In this document: positions 17,757 through 26,852 of the stretch, piece after piece | Numbering within the stretch: the stretch's first letter is position 1 | Layout: each line of letters opens with the position of its first letter | Origin: JAEUIG01 sp046349775 | GTDB lineage: Bacteria; Planctomycetota; Planctomycetia; Planctomycetales; Planctomycetaceae | NCBI GenBank assembly: GCA_046349775.1 | Contig: JAXMBS010000002.1 | Location: forward strand, 62,001-126,000 | Direction of reading: 5' to 3' | DNA length: 64,000 nt | Translations under genes and position numbers: made by a program | Notes under the pieces: model-generated | What the model saw: the letters and a program-made list of their open reading frames with translations, nothing else | The model's database searches: none | Told to the model about the DNA's origin: nothing

Positions 17757-20218
17757 TCGACAATCTCCAGCGGAAACCAACAGCTCCCGAGATACGTCGG
17801 CTGATCTTCGACAACACCGACTGTCAGCAGCCGCAGGTACGGCTGCGATCCCAAAGGAGCGTCGTCATTGATCGTAATCTGCAGTGAGCCGTGATCGGTC
17901 TGGCCGGTGAACGTCTCGCCGCGTCCGCGAATGCCGGGAATGTTTGTCACGACGCCCGGAGCTGCCAGCTCGGTATGCAGCTTGCCGAGAAACCCGTTCG
18001 TCCGCACGGCGGAATAGGCAACCTGGAACGTCTCACCACGACGCACGCGCCGCACGGCGAACGGATCGATCTCCACTCGAAACGCCGATGGTTTCACGTG
18101 AAACGCGACCGCGTTGCTCACAGCCCGCACATTCGCCATCCCCCCGCCGGCCACCGGCGCAGTGGTCTCCGCCTGAACGGCCAGCGAGTATGTCCCGACC
18201 GCCAGATGGGGCGGCAGGTAAAAACTCACGAACCCGCGACTCTGGCCGGCCGGAATGATCGCCGTCTGGTTCTCGATCACACCGGGCAAGCCGACGCCGA
18301 TAAGCCTGACCGGCGCGGCGTGCGCCGAGTCGCGACGCTCAATGTCCACGACGACGTCGAGGATCGTTCCAGGGGAGTATCGCAATTTCAGCTCACCGTA
18401 CAGGTGGTGCTCGAGTGTCTCCTCCACCCGTGCGGAAACGCGCAGCGGCGATTCGTCGGCGACCGCCAGCGGCATGCGCGAGACGAGGCGTCCCCAGCCG
18501 GTCGGCGAACCGGCCCGAACGACGGTGCCGAACCGCACGGGCCGACCCGCGGCGAGCGAGTCGTCGTCCGCGATCGCTACGAGCTTCAATTCGGACAAAC
18601 CGGGCGCCGCCGTCGGTTCCGCCGAGACGACCAGCAAGGCACGATCGACACCGGGGCCGAGCCACGCGTCGGGGCATTCAACGCCGAGTGGCAGGTCGCG
18701 CGCCGACACGCGAATCCCCCCGGACATCCCGCGCTCGCGAAACGCCAGCAGTTCCAGCGTCGCTCGTCCGCCGCGCGAGACGTTCAATGCGGCCGGTTCC
18801 GTCAGGCTCGGAACCGCCACGACTTCAAAACTCTGTTCTTCGCGGCGCACGCTCAGCCCGTATGTCCGGCGCGGGTCGGTGGCCAGACCGCCGATCAGGT
18901 TGCGGACAGACACGAGATACTGCCCATCTGCCGGGCAGACCCACCGGCCCGCCGGATCCAGATGGCTCGTCGTAAATGTGCCGCCGATGTTCCGCGTCTC
19001 GTCTGCAAACGTCACGAGTTCCTGTCCTGACTGGTCACAGACCGACAGCTGCAGATCGACCGGCGACCCGAGCCGCTGACCGTACGCCTCGAAGTAGAGC
19101 ACTTCGCCGCGCTCGGCCCGGAACGCAAACCAGTCTCGTTCGTCTCCCTCGCCGAGCTGTCCGCTGATGTCAGACGGAATCTCGAGCACCTGGGCGGAAT
19201 CCGCCGTGTGGTTCGCCGCATTGTCGAGCGTGACCGGCGCATCGGTCAGACTGATCGGCACCCCGAAGGCGCTCCCCGGCAATCGAAAGACAAACGACTC
19301 CGCAGCCAGTGTCGCCTGCGCGGGATGCAACAATGCGGGCAGGGGCCATTCACCTTCGGCGGCCGGCGGAATCTCAAGGTCGAGCCGGTCGAAGCCGGCG
19401 GCCGTTGTGACTGCCCCGGGCAGGTTCCAGCCGAACAGAGCAACGCGCGATGCCGTTCCCCGCTGGACAACGTTCGGCAGGCTGAACGCCACGCGCGGAC
19501 TCGTGCCGATCGACAGCCGATAGTAGTGTTCGGGACTGCCGCCGGCGATCAGGTCCTGGACCCGCACGACGTACTCGCCATCCTCGGGCACGGCCAGCAG
19601 AATCAAGGGATCGATTCCGAAGTAGCCTCGATTCACGGCCAGGCGTCTTCCGGCGGAGTCGAACACTTCCAGCACGGCGCGCAGCCGCCCGTCGATCCGC
19701 TCGCCCCAGCATTCAATCAGCACGAGCTGTCCGCGCTGCGCGGAGAACCGGAACCAGTCGCTGTCGCCGGCTTTCTCGAGCCGCCCGTTCGTCACCGTAT
19801 TCAGCAAAACCGGGCTCGCAGCGGACGACAAGTCATTCGGTTCGGCCTCAGTCTGCTCAGGGTGAATTCCGATGACAAACGACCGTGGCGGACTGACGCC
19901 GTTGCTGCCGTACGCCCACAGGTCGTAGAGTCCGGGGGGCGTCGCAGCCGGGATCGACAGCCGAAACTGTCCAGCACCGGCCGGTTCGCATTTCACATCG
20001 GCAGCGCTGCAATGCAAGGACTGGAGCGCCTCCAGCCGGCTGCCGCCGACGGTGACACTGATCGTCTGGCCGGCCTGGCCACCCGGTGGAAACACGACGT
20101 CCAGCACCGGCGGCTGAGCACTCGCCACCGACGCCGCACAGACCCACACACCGACCGCCGCCGCAATCGCGTGCAGCGGTTGGCGAGAATCTCGGCGATG
20201 TGTCGATCCGCGGGGCAT
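17753..20218 (-). CDS. Large secreted PPC-domain protein
   Basis: 821 residues with a signal peptide ending ASVASAQ. An N-terminal IPT/TIG-like stretch (VVFPPGGQAGQTISVTVGG) is followed by two bacterial pre-peptidase C-terminal (PPC) domains, recognisable by 'EAEPNDLSSA...GRLEKAGDSDWFRFSAQRG' and 'GDERDWFAFRAERGEVLYFE'. Several beta-sandwich repeats then run to the C terminus. There is no protease domain. It is the first gene of a set: its stop overlaps the start of the DUF1549/DUF1553 gene, with DUF1501 after that. PPC proteins next to these pairs are common in planctomycetes. An extracellular or periplasmic binding role is inferred. Confidence 0.83.
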   Translation of the reverse strand: MPRGSTHRRDSRQPLHAIAAAVGVWVCAASVASAQPPVLDVVFPPGGQAGQTISVTVGGSRLEALQSLHCSAADVKCEPAGAGQFRLSIPAATPPGLYDLWAYGSNGVSPPRSFVIGIHPEQTEAEPNDLSSAASPVLLNTVTNGRLEKAGDSDWFRFSAQRGQLVLIECWGERIDGRLRAVLEVFDSAGRRLAVNRGYFGIDPLILLAVPEDGEYVVRVQDLIAGGSPEHYYRLSIGTSPRVAFSLPNVVQRGTASRVALFGWNLPGAVTTAAGFDRLDLEIPPAAEGEWPLPALLHPAQATLAAESFVFRLPGSAFGVPISLTDAPVTLDNAANHTADSAQVLEIPSDISGQLGEGDERDWFAFRAERGEVLYFEAYGQRLGSPVDLQLSVCDQSGQELVTFADETRNIGGTFTTSHLDPAGRWVCPADGQYLVSVRNLIGGLATDPRRTYGLSVRREEQSFEVVAVPSLTEPAALNVSRGGRATLELLAFRERGMSGGIRVSARDLPLGVECPDAWLGPGVDRALLVVSAEPTAAPGLSELKLVAIADDDSLAAGRPVRFGTVVRAGSPTGWGRLVSRMPLAVADESPLRVSARVEETLEHHLYGELKLRYSPGTILDVVVDIERRDSAHAAPVRLIGVGLPGVIENQTAIIPAGQSRGFVSFYLPPHLAVGTYSLAVQAETTAPVAGGGMANVRAVSNAVAFHVKPSAFRVEIDPFAVRRVRRGETFQVAYSAVRTNGFLGKLHTELAAPGVVTNIPGIRGRGETFTGQTDHGSLQITINDDAPLGSQPYLRLLTVGVVEDQPTYLGSCWFPLEIVE

Positions 20219-20404
20219 CAGGAAACTGCGGCCAAAACGGCGATCGGGACCGGTTCAATCTACAATGGCAGACGTCCATTAAGGATACATCAGTTGTCAT
20301 TGATGCACCAACCGGAAATGCCAATTGTGCGAGTACGGCGATGCGGCGGGCGTTAGCCCCCGGATGATTCGAGTTGTCTGAGTGCCCGTGATGGTGCTTG
20401 CCCC

Positions 20405-21421
20405 ATGAATCCTGCCGAAATCCGCGCCGTTCTGGCTCACTGGCCGCTCATCGCGGCGGGCGCAGAGTTTGCGAGCGCAACGCCGGGATTCAGCGGCGCG
20501 TCGGTGCAGCGGATCGCCACTGCCGCAGGTGACTTCGCGCTGCGCTGCTGGCCCGCGGGCGAGTCCGGTCTCCCACATGCGCGCCTGCGCGAATTACATC
20601 GCTGGCTGGCCTCGCAGGCGGCCGGTGGAATCACGACCGTCGCCGTGCCGCTGCGCGCCGGCAGCGGAGACACGTTGATTGAGGCGCGCAGCCGGCTCTG
20701 GCAATTGGAACCGTGGCTGCCGGGCGTCGCCGATTTTGCGGCGCAGCCGATCGACGTCCGGCTCCGTGCCGCATTCACAGAGCTCGCCCGCTGGCACGCG
20801 GCGGAACGGTACGTGCCGACGAGTGACGGCACCGCCTGGTTCGGCACACGAGTCGATGTGCCGCCGGCTGTCACCGAGCGTCGGGAGAAACTCGTCCGGC
20901 TTAAGGGCGCGGCTCGAACTCGGGAGGGCGAGGCTCCTGCCGAGCCGCTTGGTCAGAACGACGACCGTTGTATTCGCAATGCTGGCGCACTGGTGGCGCG
21001 CGTCGCCCCCCGCGTCGCCGCCGAACTGGCCGAATTCGCAGCGATTCACCTGCCGCTGCATTCTTGTCTGCGCGACGTGTGGCACGACCACGTCCTGTTC
21101 ACGGGCGATGCGGTCACCGGCATCATCGACCCGTCGGCCGCGCGCACCGAGCACGTCGCCTCCGACCTGTCGCGGTTGCTGGGCAGTTTCCTCGGCGATG
21201 CCTTTGAGCGCTGGGAGACGGCACTCGACGCGTATGCGGTGATCCGCCCGCTGTCGGCCGTTGAACGAAAACTGATCCGCGTCCTCGACCGCAGTAGCAT
21301 CGTCCTCAGCGTGGCCCATTGGCTGGAGCGTGCGTCCCAAGCGCCGCTGGCTGCTCGCGAGCAAGTCCGCCTGCAGGCAATCGTGGCGCGGCTCGAGTCA
21401 CTGAACGCGTGTGACGGCTGA
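20405..21421 (+). CDS. APH-family small-molecule phosphotransferase
   Basis: 338 residues, cytoplasmic. The C-terminal half carries the kinase-like signature of the aminoglycoside phosphotransferase/choline kinase superfamily: DVWHDHVLFTGDAVTGIID, with the two acidic/histidine positions of the catalytic loop and a DPSAA metal-binding equivalent. The N-terminal lobe has GFSGASVQRI as a glycine-loop equivalent and FALRCWP with the expected conserved lysine replaced by arginine. Residues about 171-186 contain GEAPAEP, encoded by a dispersed 25 bp repeat inserted in frame between lobes. The substrate cannot be told; homoserine-, choline- or sugar-kinase-like activity are all possible. Expressed toward a small overlapping antisense gene. 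Confidence 0.7.
   Translation: MNPAEIRAVLAHWPLIAAGAEFASATPGFSGASVQRIATAAGDFALRCWPAGESGLPHARLRELHRWLASQAAGGITTVAVPLRAGSGDTLIEARSRLWQLEPWLPGVADFAAQPIDVRLRAAFTELARWHAAERYVPTSDGTAWFGTRVDVPPAVTERREKLVRLKGAARTREGEAPAEPLGQNDDRCIRNAGALVARVAPRVAAELAEFAAIHLPLHSCLRDVWHDHVLFTGDAVTGIIDPSAARTEHVASDLSRLLGSFLGDAFERWETALDAYAVIRPLSAVERKLIRVLDRSSIVLSVAHWLERASQAPLAAREQVRLQAIVARLESLNACDG
20922..20946. repeat. GGGAGGGCGAGGCTCC repeat, copy in a gene
   Basis: Twenty-five bases identical to 38905-38929 (begins GGGAGGGCGAGGCTCCTGCC). It is read here as EGEAPAEP within the phosphotransferase. Confidence 0.7.
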
Positions 21422-21601
21422 TCGCGGCCCGGTGTCGAGGAGCGCTTCGCCGGCGCGCAGGAGCAGCCGCTGCAAGCGCGGATCGGTCAGGCTGGCGGCG
21501 CAATCGACCAACCGGTCGACGGCGTGCGGCGTCTCCGGGGGCTCCGAACGCGGCGGCGACGGCAGCGGAAGGACAACCGATTTGGACAGATAGGATCGCA
21601 C
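21398..21601 (-). CDS. Small hypothetical protein, 67 aa
   Basis: GTG start at 21601. The frame is supported mainly by very GC-rich third codon positions compared with the opposite strand. The protein has a proline-rich start (LPLPSPPRSEPPETPHAV) and a helical second half (RLVDCAASLTDPRLQRLLLRAGEALLDT). It overlaps the phosphotransferase 3' end by 24 bases, tail to tail. No family recognised and no clear ribosome site. It could be part of a longer frame reaching 21823. Confidence 0.42.
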   Translation of the reverse strand: MRSYLSKSVVLPLPSPPRSEPPETPHAVDRLVDCAASLTDPRLQRLLLRAGEALLDTGPRSAVTRVQ

Positions 21602-21761
21602 GCCCTGTTCATCGGCCGGACGACGTGCTTCGGCCCATCGAAATGGCGCCGCGTTTGCCGGCGCCGTACACAGACGGATAAAGTGGAGTCGGATGGCCGC
21701 GACGAAGCGTTCACACGCGTGGAGTTTGCCGCCGGCAACGTCTTTTCCGGGAAGTGCACCG

Positions 21762-22772
21762 ATGCTCAGGATTGACTGGCTCACGGCCGTCGTCGTTTCT
21801 GTCTGTCTGGCTTCGGGAACCATTGGCCGCGGAGCGGATCAATGGGTCGAATACGCGGGCGGTCAGGGAGCCGGCGCAGGCAAACATGTCGTCCTGGTTT
21901 CGGGCGACGAAGAGTACCGCTCAGAAGAAGCATTGCCGCAGCTCGGCAAGATTCTGTCGGTGCGGCATGGCTTCAAGTGCACCGTCCTGTTTGCCATCGA
22001 TCCGGCGACCGGCGAAATCAATCCCGACGTCAACAACAACATCCCCGGTCTCGAGGCACTCGACCATGCCGACCTGATGGTGATCGCCACGCGGTTCCGC
22101 AACCTGCCGGATGACCAGATGCAGCACGTCGTCCGCTTTGTGGAGTCCGGCAAGCCGATCATCGGTCTGCGGACGGCGACGCACGCGTTCAATATTCCAG
22201 CGGACGCGACCTATGCGAAGTACGGCTGGCAGAGCAAGGAGTGGGACGGCGGCTTCGGCCGGCAGATCCTCGGTGAGACGTGGATCAGCCATCACGGCAA
22301 GCACAAGGAACAAAGCACGCGCGGGATCGTCGCGCCTGGAGCGCAGAAGCACCCGGTCGTCCGCGGCTGCGACGATATCTGGGGGCCGACCGACGTCTAC
22401 GGCGTGCGGCTGCCATTGCCGGGAGACTCGCAGCCACTGATCCTCGGCCAGGTTTTGACCGGGATGCAGCCGGCCGATCCGCCGATTGTCGGTCCGCAGA
22501 ACGATCCGCTGCTACCGGTCGCCTGGATCAAAACGTACACGGCGTCAAACGGAAAATCCGGCCGCGTGCTCACCACGACGATGGGCGCGGCGACCGATCT
22601 GGAAAGCGAAGGATTGCGGCGATTGCTCGTCAACGGCGTCTATTGGTGTGTCGGGCTGGAGTCAAAGATTCCCGAGCGGGCGAATGTCGAACTGGTCGGC
22701 GAATACCACCCGACGGCGTATGGATTCAAGGGCTTCCAGCGCGGCATCAGACCGGCCGACCATCGGCTGTAG
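21762..22772 (+). CDS. ThuA-like domain protein, secreted
   Basis: 336 residues. The ATG at 21762 has GGGAAG upstream and is followed by a signal peptide (LTAVVVSVCLASGTIG). The ThuA-like (class I glutamine amidotransferase-like) domain spans most of the protein: HVVLVSGDEEYRSEEALPQL, ADLMVIATRFRNLPDDQM, SGKPIIGLRTATHAF and EWDGGFGRQILGETWISHHG. ThuA proteins occur with sugar oxidoreductases and secreted planctomycete hydrolases; their reaction is not established. The start of the PP2C gene lies 21 bases downstream, so the two may be co-transcribed, though a functional link is not obvious. Confidence 0.8.
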   Translation: MLRIDWLTAVVVSVCLASGTIGRGADQWVEYAGGQGAGAGKHVVLVSGDEEYRSEEALPQLGKILSVRHGFKCTVLFAIDPATGEINPDVNNNIPGLEALDHADLMVIATRFRNLPDDQMQHVVRFVESGKPIIGLRTATHAFNIPADATYAKYGWQSKEWDGGFGRQILGETWISHHGKHKEQSTRGIVAPGAQKHPVVRGCDDIWGPTDVYGVRLPLPGDSQPLILGQVLTGMQPADPPIVGPQNDPLLPVAWIKTYTASNGKSGRVLTTTMGAATDLESEGLRRLLVNGVYWCVGLESKIPERANVELVGEYHPTAYGFKGFQRGIRPADHRL

Positions 22773-22793
22773 CGCGAACAGGGAATCAGGACC

Positions 22794-23690
22794 ATGTACG
22801 ATCCGCACGGCGACACATCCGTTGCGACCAGGACGGCCGAATTCGCCAACCTGTTCTTCGCCGAGGGGGAACCGGAGCATTCGGTCACGTTCGGGGCCGC
22901 CAGCCACATTGGCCGCGTCCGGACCCAGAACGAAGACCATTATGCCGTGGTACGGCTGCGCCGCCGGTTGGAACTGCTCAAGTCCAGCTTGCCGAAAGAT
23001 GCGGCGGACGCGCCGGATGCGCTTGCGCATGCACTGGTCGTCGCCGACGGCATGGGGGGCATGAAATCCGGTGAACTCGCGAGCCGCCTCGCGCTGCAGA
23101 CGATGCTCGAACTCGTCAGTCAGGCGACGAGCTGGAACATGACGCTCACCAATCCGGAGTTTCAGCAGATCGAGAAACGCATCAAGGCCTACGTCCGAAA
23201 AATCCACGAAGCGCTATGCGAGCGAAGCCGGCAGGATCCGGCGGCGACCGACATGGGAACGACGTGGACGTCGGCGCATCTGCTCAGAAACCAGGCCGTG
23301 CTGGCACACATGGGGGATTCGCGGGCCTACCTGTTCCGGGACGGAGCGCTGCGGCAGATCACGCGCGACGAAACGATGGCGCAGGCGCTGATCGACGGCG
23401 GACTGCCGCCGGAGACCGTGACGAAGTTCCGCCACATCGTGCTCAACAGCTTCGGGGGCGGGAATGAGCAGGTCGAGGCCAAGATCCACTACGTGGAGCT
23501 CGAACCCGGCGATCGCCTGCTGCTGTGCACCGACGGGCTCGTGGACATGGTGCCGGACGCACAAATTGCCGCGGAGCTGGGCAAGAACCCCGAACCGCAG
23601 GCGGCCTGCGATGCGCTCGTGGCACGGGCACTCGCGAACGGCGGGAAGGACAACGTGACGGTGGTCCTGGCGGCGATTGGCGGGGAGTAG
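22794..23690 (+). CDS. PP2C-type Ser/Thr protein phosphatase
   Basis: 298 residues, AGGA just before the ATG. All PPM/PP2C motifs for the two-metal centre are present: HIGRVRTQNEDHY (arginine and first aspartate), VVADGMGGMKSGE, MGTTWTSAHL, AHMGDSRAYLF, LLCTDGLVDMV and GGKDNVTVVLA. A helical insertion lies between the second and third motifs (about residues 95-140). It dephosphorylates serine/threonine residues in the cytoplasm and would oppose a Hanks-type kinase, none of which is in this window. The gene ends just before a bidirectional hairpin. Confidence 0.88.
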   Translation: MYDPHGDTSVATRTAEFANLFFAEGEPEHSVTFGAASHIGRVRTQNEDHYAVVRLRRRLELLKSSLPKDAADAPDALAHALVVADGMGGMKSGELASRLALQTMLELVSQATSWNMTLTNPEFQQIEKRIKAYVRKIHEALCERSRQDPAATDMGTTWTSAHLLRNQAVLAHMGDSRAYLFRDGALRQITRDETMAQALIDGGLPPETVTKFRHIVLNSFGGGNEQVEAKIHYVELEPGDRLLLCTDGLVDMVPDAQIAAELGKNPEPQAACDALVARALANGGKDNVTVVLAAIGGE

Positions 23691-23705
23691 CACTGGCAGT
23701 CAAAG

Positions 23706-23740
23706 AAAATACTCGCGTCGCAGTGCGACACGAGCATTTT
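23706..23740. terminator. Bidirectional hairpin terminator
   Basis: A 17-base arm (AAAATACTCGCGTCGCA) faces TGCGACACGAGCATTTT, with two mismatches on the plus strand that become G-U pairs in the minus-strand RNA. Flanking A and T runs provide a T tract in both directions. It lies between the convergent PP2C (ends 23690) and C45 (ends 23763) genes. Confidence 0.75.
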
Positions 23741-23762
23741 CAGGCGACTTGTCAGACTGCCC

Positions 23763-24962
23763 TCACTTCGCCGCCGTGGCTCGCGTCACCAGCGGCAGTT
23801 CCCGGCTCTGCCTGTCGGGCTTGCGCTTGAGCAGTTCGGTGAGCTGGAACGCGTGATACGGCTGGTCCGCCGCCGGTTTCTTGTCGTGCGTGGCATTGGC
23901 AACCCAGAAGCGGGTCGTTTCCGGCTCGAACAGGACGTTGTGCAGGTTGCTCTTCATGGCGACGCCGCGGTCCATCAGCCGCATGGCGGATTCCGGCGTG
24001 AACTTGCCGTAGCCCGCTTCAACGCGGCGGACGAGTTCGGTGTAGCGCTCGCCGGCTGACATCAGGGCGCAGTCCTTCACCGGCGTCGGCAGCAGCGGAT
24101 GCTTCTCGCCCGGCTTGATGACGGTGAAGACGTCCCACGAGGCTTCCATCCCGACGGCCTGGTTCGTCTTGCCGTCGGCGACGACGTAGTAATATTGGCA
24201 GGTGCGCGGCGTCTTTTCGAAGATCTCGATCGCCTGGTCGAGGGTCTCGGCCTTGCGCAGGGCGTGCCGGACGAGGAGTGCCATGGGCATCCCCTGCCAG
24301 TGACCGGCGCCGCCGCCGCCCATCTCGCCGATGGAGACGCTCTTCGCGTTCATCCCCGTGACGCAGCCGATGAAGCCGGCATACGAGACGTTCACGAAAG
24401 GAATGCCGCCGTCCGGCTCGTAGATGATGATCACCGCGTGGTCCTGCAGCCCCCAGTCGATGGCGTAGTCCAGGACGCGGCCGTGGTACAGCTTGCCGTT
24501 CGCAGTGGCGGTGTTCATGATCGCGAACCCGCTGCAGTGGAACAGTTCCGGGATGAAGTTCCCGACCTGCACGTCCTCCAGCTTCATTCCCGTTCCAGCC
24601 GACATCCCCGCCAGTTCCTCAAAGTACTCCGGCGGCACGAACCGTCGCTGCATGCCGACGATCGTCTTGATGGCGTCGGTCGGCTTGACCTCGATCGGGC
24701 CGAGCTCGACCTTCTTCCCCTCGTCCATGTTGAGGATGTTGGTGAAGTTCCGCAGGGCGCTTTCCTTGAGCAGCGCCCCGTGCTGGTAGCCCATCTCGTA
24801 CGGCGTCCCCTTGAGGTGCAGGACGGGGTAGCCGTTGATTTCTTCGAGCCAGCCCTGGCCGCAGCGGGCGATGGTGCCGTCGGCCAGCGCCAGGGTCTGG
24901 ACGAGCAGGCAAACGACGAGGGCACAGGCGAGCAGCCGCCACTGTGAGGGGATCAGACGCAT
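23763..24962 (-). CDS. C45-family acyltransferase/hydrolase-like protein
   Basis: 399 residues with a signal peptide (ALVVCLLVQTLALADG). It matches the acyl-CoA:6-aminopenicillanate acyltransferase/C45 type of Ntn hydrolase: KGTPYEMGYQHGALLKES near the start; Cys143 in ELFHCSGFAIMNTATANG as the likely autoprocessing nucleophile; HGRVLDYAIDWG; and later GYAG-type loops (VSYAGFIGCVTGMN). These enzymes self-cleave before the cysteine and then act on amide bonds. Secreted C45 proteins in planctomycetes have no known substrate. Monocistronic, with a terminator right after the stop. Confidence 0.8.
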   Translation of the reverse strand: MRLIPSQWRLLACALVVCLLVQTLALADGTIARCGQGWLEEINGYPVLHLKGTPYEMGYQHGALLKESALRNFTNILNMDEGKKVELGPIEVKPTDAIKTIVGMQRRFVPPEYFEELAGMSAGTGMKLEDVQVGNFIPELFHCSGFAIMNTATANGKLYHGRVLDYAIDWGLQDHAVIIIYEPDGGIPFVNVSYAGFIGCVTGMNAKSVSIGEMGGGGAGHWQGMPMALLVRHALRKAETLDQAIEIFEKTPRTCQYYYVVADGKTNQAVGMEASWDVFTVIKPGEKHPLLPTPVKDCALMSAGERYTELVRRVEAGYGKFTPESAMRLMDRGVAMKSNLHNVLFEPETTRFWVANATHDKKPAADQPYHAFQLTELLKRKPDRQSRELPLVTRATAAK

Positions 24963-25128
24963 AAGCGGTTCCTTGAGCGGGAAGGGCTGCGGCGGATAGG
25001 CCGCAATCGGTGAAATATTATGTCGGAGTGTCCGGTTGGGGACCAGAGGAAGATTGGCAGAGAGGTTCGCTGTAAGACGTTGGGGATTGACGCGGAACGG
25101 GCATTGCTTACGTCTGACCTCTTATGTC

Positions 25129-26662
25129 TCACGGCCGCCGCACTTCGACATTGCCGATGACGAGATCTTTGCCGTCTGCGGCGAACCGGAAGTCGGCGAA
25201 GTTGCTGCGGCCGGCGAACCGTGCGTGCGGCAGGTCGAACCGGGCCTCTTTCCATTCTCCGCTGCCGGCGATCTTCAGGGCGGGAGTGGGGCGGAACTGC
25301 TGGGCAAGTCCTTCCAAGGCAGGATCGCTGGAGTCGTAGTCAACGCGGAACTCCGCCGGCCCCTCATCGAGGTACCTGACGATCAACTCGACGGTTTCAT
25401 CCTCGTCGAACAGGAACCCGTCGTCGACATCGAAGTACATATAGCGACCATTCGGCGAGTGCTTGTTGCGGGTGGTGCTCCAGGCGGGACGTCTGGCGAC
25501 TGGCCTTCTCGACAATCGGGCCGTCGCCATCCGGCTGCGGAAAGATCGCCACGCCGTCGGACTTGCCGGGAGAGGCGGAACCGGACCGCCGCGCTGAACG
25601 GAGGATCGCACGGTCCAGTTGTTGGCCGGCATGGAACTGGTCGGCAAATTCGCGCGTCAGCTCGATGTATTGCCGGCCGTACTCGCGCGTCTCACAGACC
25701 TCGGTCCCCTCGTGGAATTCGTTCCACGTCTCGACATGGACCAGCCACGGCCGCTGCGCGACCTCCTTCGTCAGCAGCCGCTGCCACGCGCGGCGGTAGA
25801 ACTGGCCGTCCTTCGCTTGCGCACCGAGCGGTGTCCGTCCGGGGACGGCAGAATGGTCGTAGCCCGGGCCGATGCCGGCCGTGTCGAGAAACTGCGGCGA
25901 CAGTGCGCCGCCCCATTGATACTCGCTGTCGGCCGGGCCGGGCCAGCCGTGTTGCTTGACGAGAAAGATGTCCGTGCCGAAGTCACGCTGAAACATCTGT
26001 CGCACGGCCGGAAACAGGTTCTCATCCGCATTCTTTGCGAAAGCGACGGTGTACAGGAACACCAGTGGTTTCCCCTCGACCGTCGCGCGGTGCTGTGGCG
26101 GGATCTGGCTGTAGAAATTGCGGATCGTGCCGTAGAACCACAATCGCCCGGCGTCTGTGGTGAGATCGACGTGATAGCCCCCTTCGTTGTACTCCAGCGT
26201 GCTGGTGTCGAAGAACATACCGATCGCCGGCGGCGATTTTCCTGCGGCGATCAGCTTCTCTCGGGCGGCTACCAGCTTCGGCAGCCCGTCGTCACTCCAG
26301 TGACCGTGGCTCAGCGGCGTCGCCCAGTAGACCGGCATGGCGACATCGATGCCGGCGGCGCTGATATCCGTCAACTGCTGCGCATGCCAGTCGACGCTTT
26401 TGTAGCTGAAGCCGGCGAGCGTCGGCGGATGGTCGGTCAGCGCATCGCTGCCGTCCCCGTCCAGAATGTGCAGATTGGTGTCGATGTCGTACCAGTAGAA
26501 GTACGTGGTAGCGACCAATGGCGAGCCGGTGCGGAACTTCGACGCCGGTGGTGTCGGTGCAACGGCGTAGGGTCCCGGCGGCGGCGGAAGGCGGAAGTCC
26601 GGCGGAACGTCGGCGGCAGCGGCGATGGCAGTGAGCAGCAGGCAGGCGGCGAGGCAACGCAT
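25129..26662 (-). CDS. DUF5010 glycosidase-like secreted protein, one frameshift
   Basis: About 510 residues when repaired. Signal peptide MRCLAACLLLTAIAAAADV, then a DUF5010 (glycoside hydrolase-like TIM barrel) core: TYFYWYDIDTNLHI, GIDVAMPVYWATP, KPLVFLYTVAFAKN, WLVHVETWNEFHEGTEV and EYGRQYIELTREFAD. The WNEFHEGT block holds the acidic residues expected to be catalytic. The frame breaks near 25500. A carbohydrate-binding-like beta domain (YMYFDVDDGFLFDEDETVEL ... DFRFAADGKDLVIGNVEVRRP) continues in the next frame to 25129. The enzyme probably acts on a polysaccharide outside the cytoplasm. The start is preceded by a GGATTC repeat and is divergent from fucU; both may belong to sugar use. 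Confidence 0.76.
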
Positions 26663-26669
26663 CGAAGGA

Positions 26670-26690
26670 GGATTCAGGATTCGGGATTCA
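26670..26690. repeat. GGATTC repeat, inverted partner of 26816-26843
   Basis: Three degenerate units (ggattcaggattcgggattc plus one base) ending 8 bases from the DUF5010 start. The 21 bases are identical in reverse complement to part of the tract before fucU. Confidence 0.7.
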
Positions 26691-26711
26691 GCGGGAAGAT
26701 AAGTTGCGGGG

Positions 26712-26778
26712 TGCCACTGGCTCCGCTGCTTTGAAAATCGATGTCAACTGCTACGCACGGGCACAGCTCCGTGGCACG
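26712..26778. mobile_element. 67 bp mini-element with GTGCCAC/GTGGCAC ends
   Basis: Starts GTGCCACTGGCTCCGC, the same first 16 bases as the copy at 13331, and ends CTCCGTGGCAC. The interior differs from the other copy. It is centred in the divergent gap between the DUF5010 and fucU genes, flanked on both sides by GGATTC repeats. Confidence 0.55.
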
Positions 26779-26815
26779 CTTTACCAGCGCTTCCGAAATT
26801 GAGTTGCGCATTTAC

Positions 26816-26843
26816 TGAATCCTGAATCCCGAATCCTGAATCC
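26816..26843. repeat. TGAATCC repeat before fucU
   Basis: Four units of tgaatcc/cgaatcc directly upstream of the ATG at 26853. Contains the exact reverse complement of 26670-26690. Confidence 0.7.
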
Positions 26844-26852
26844 TTCACCAAC

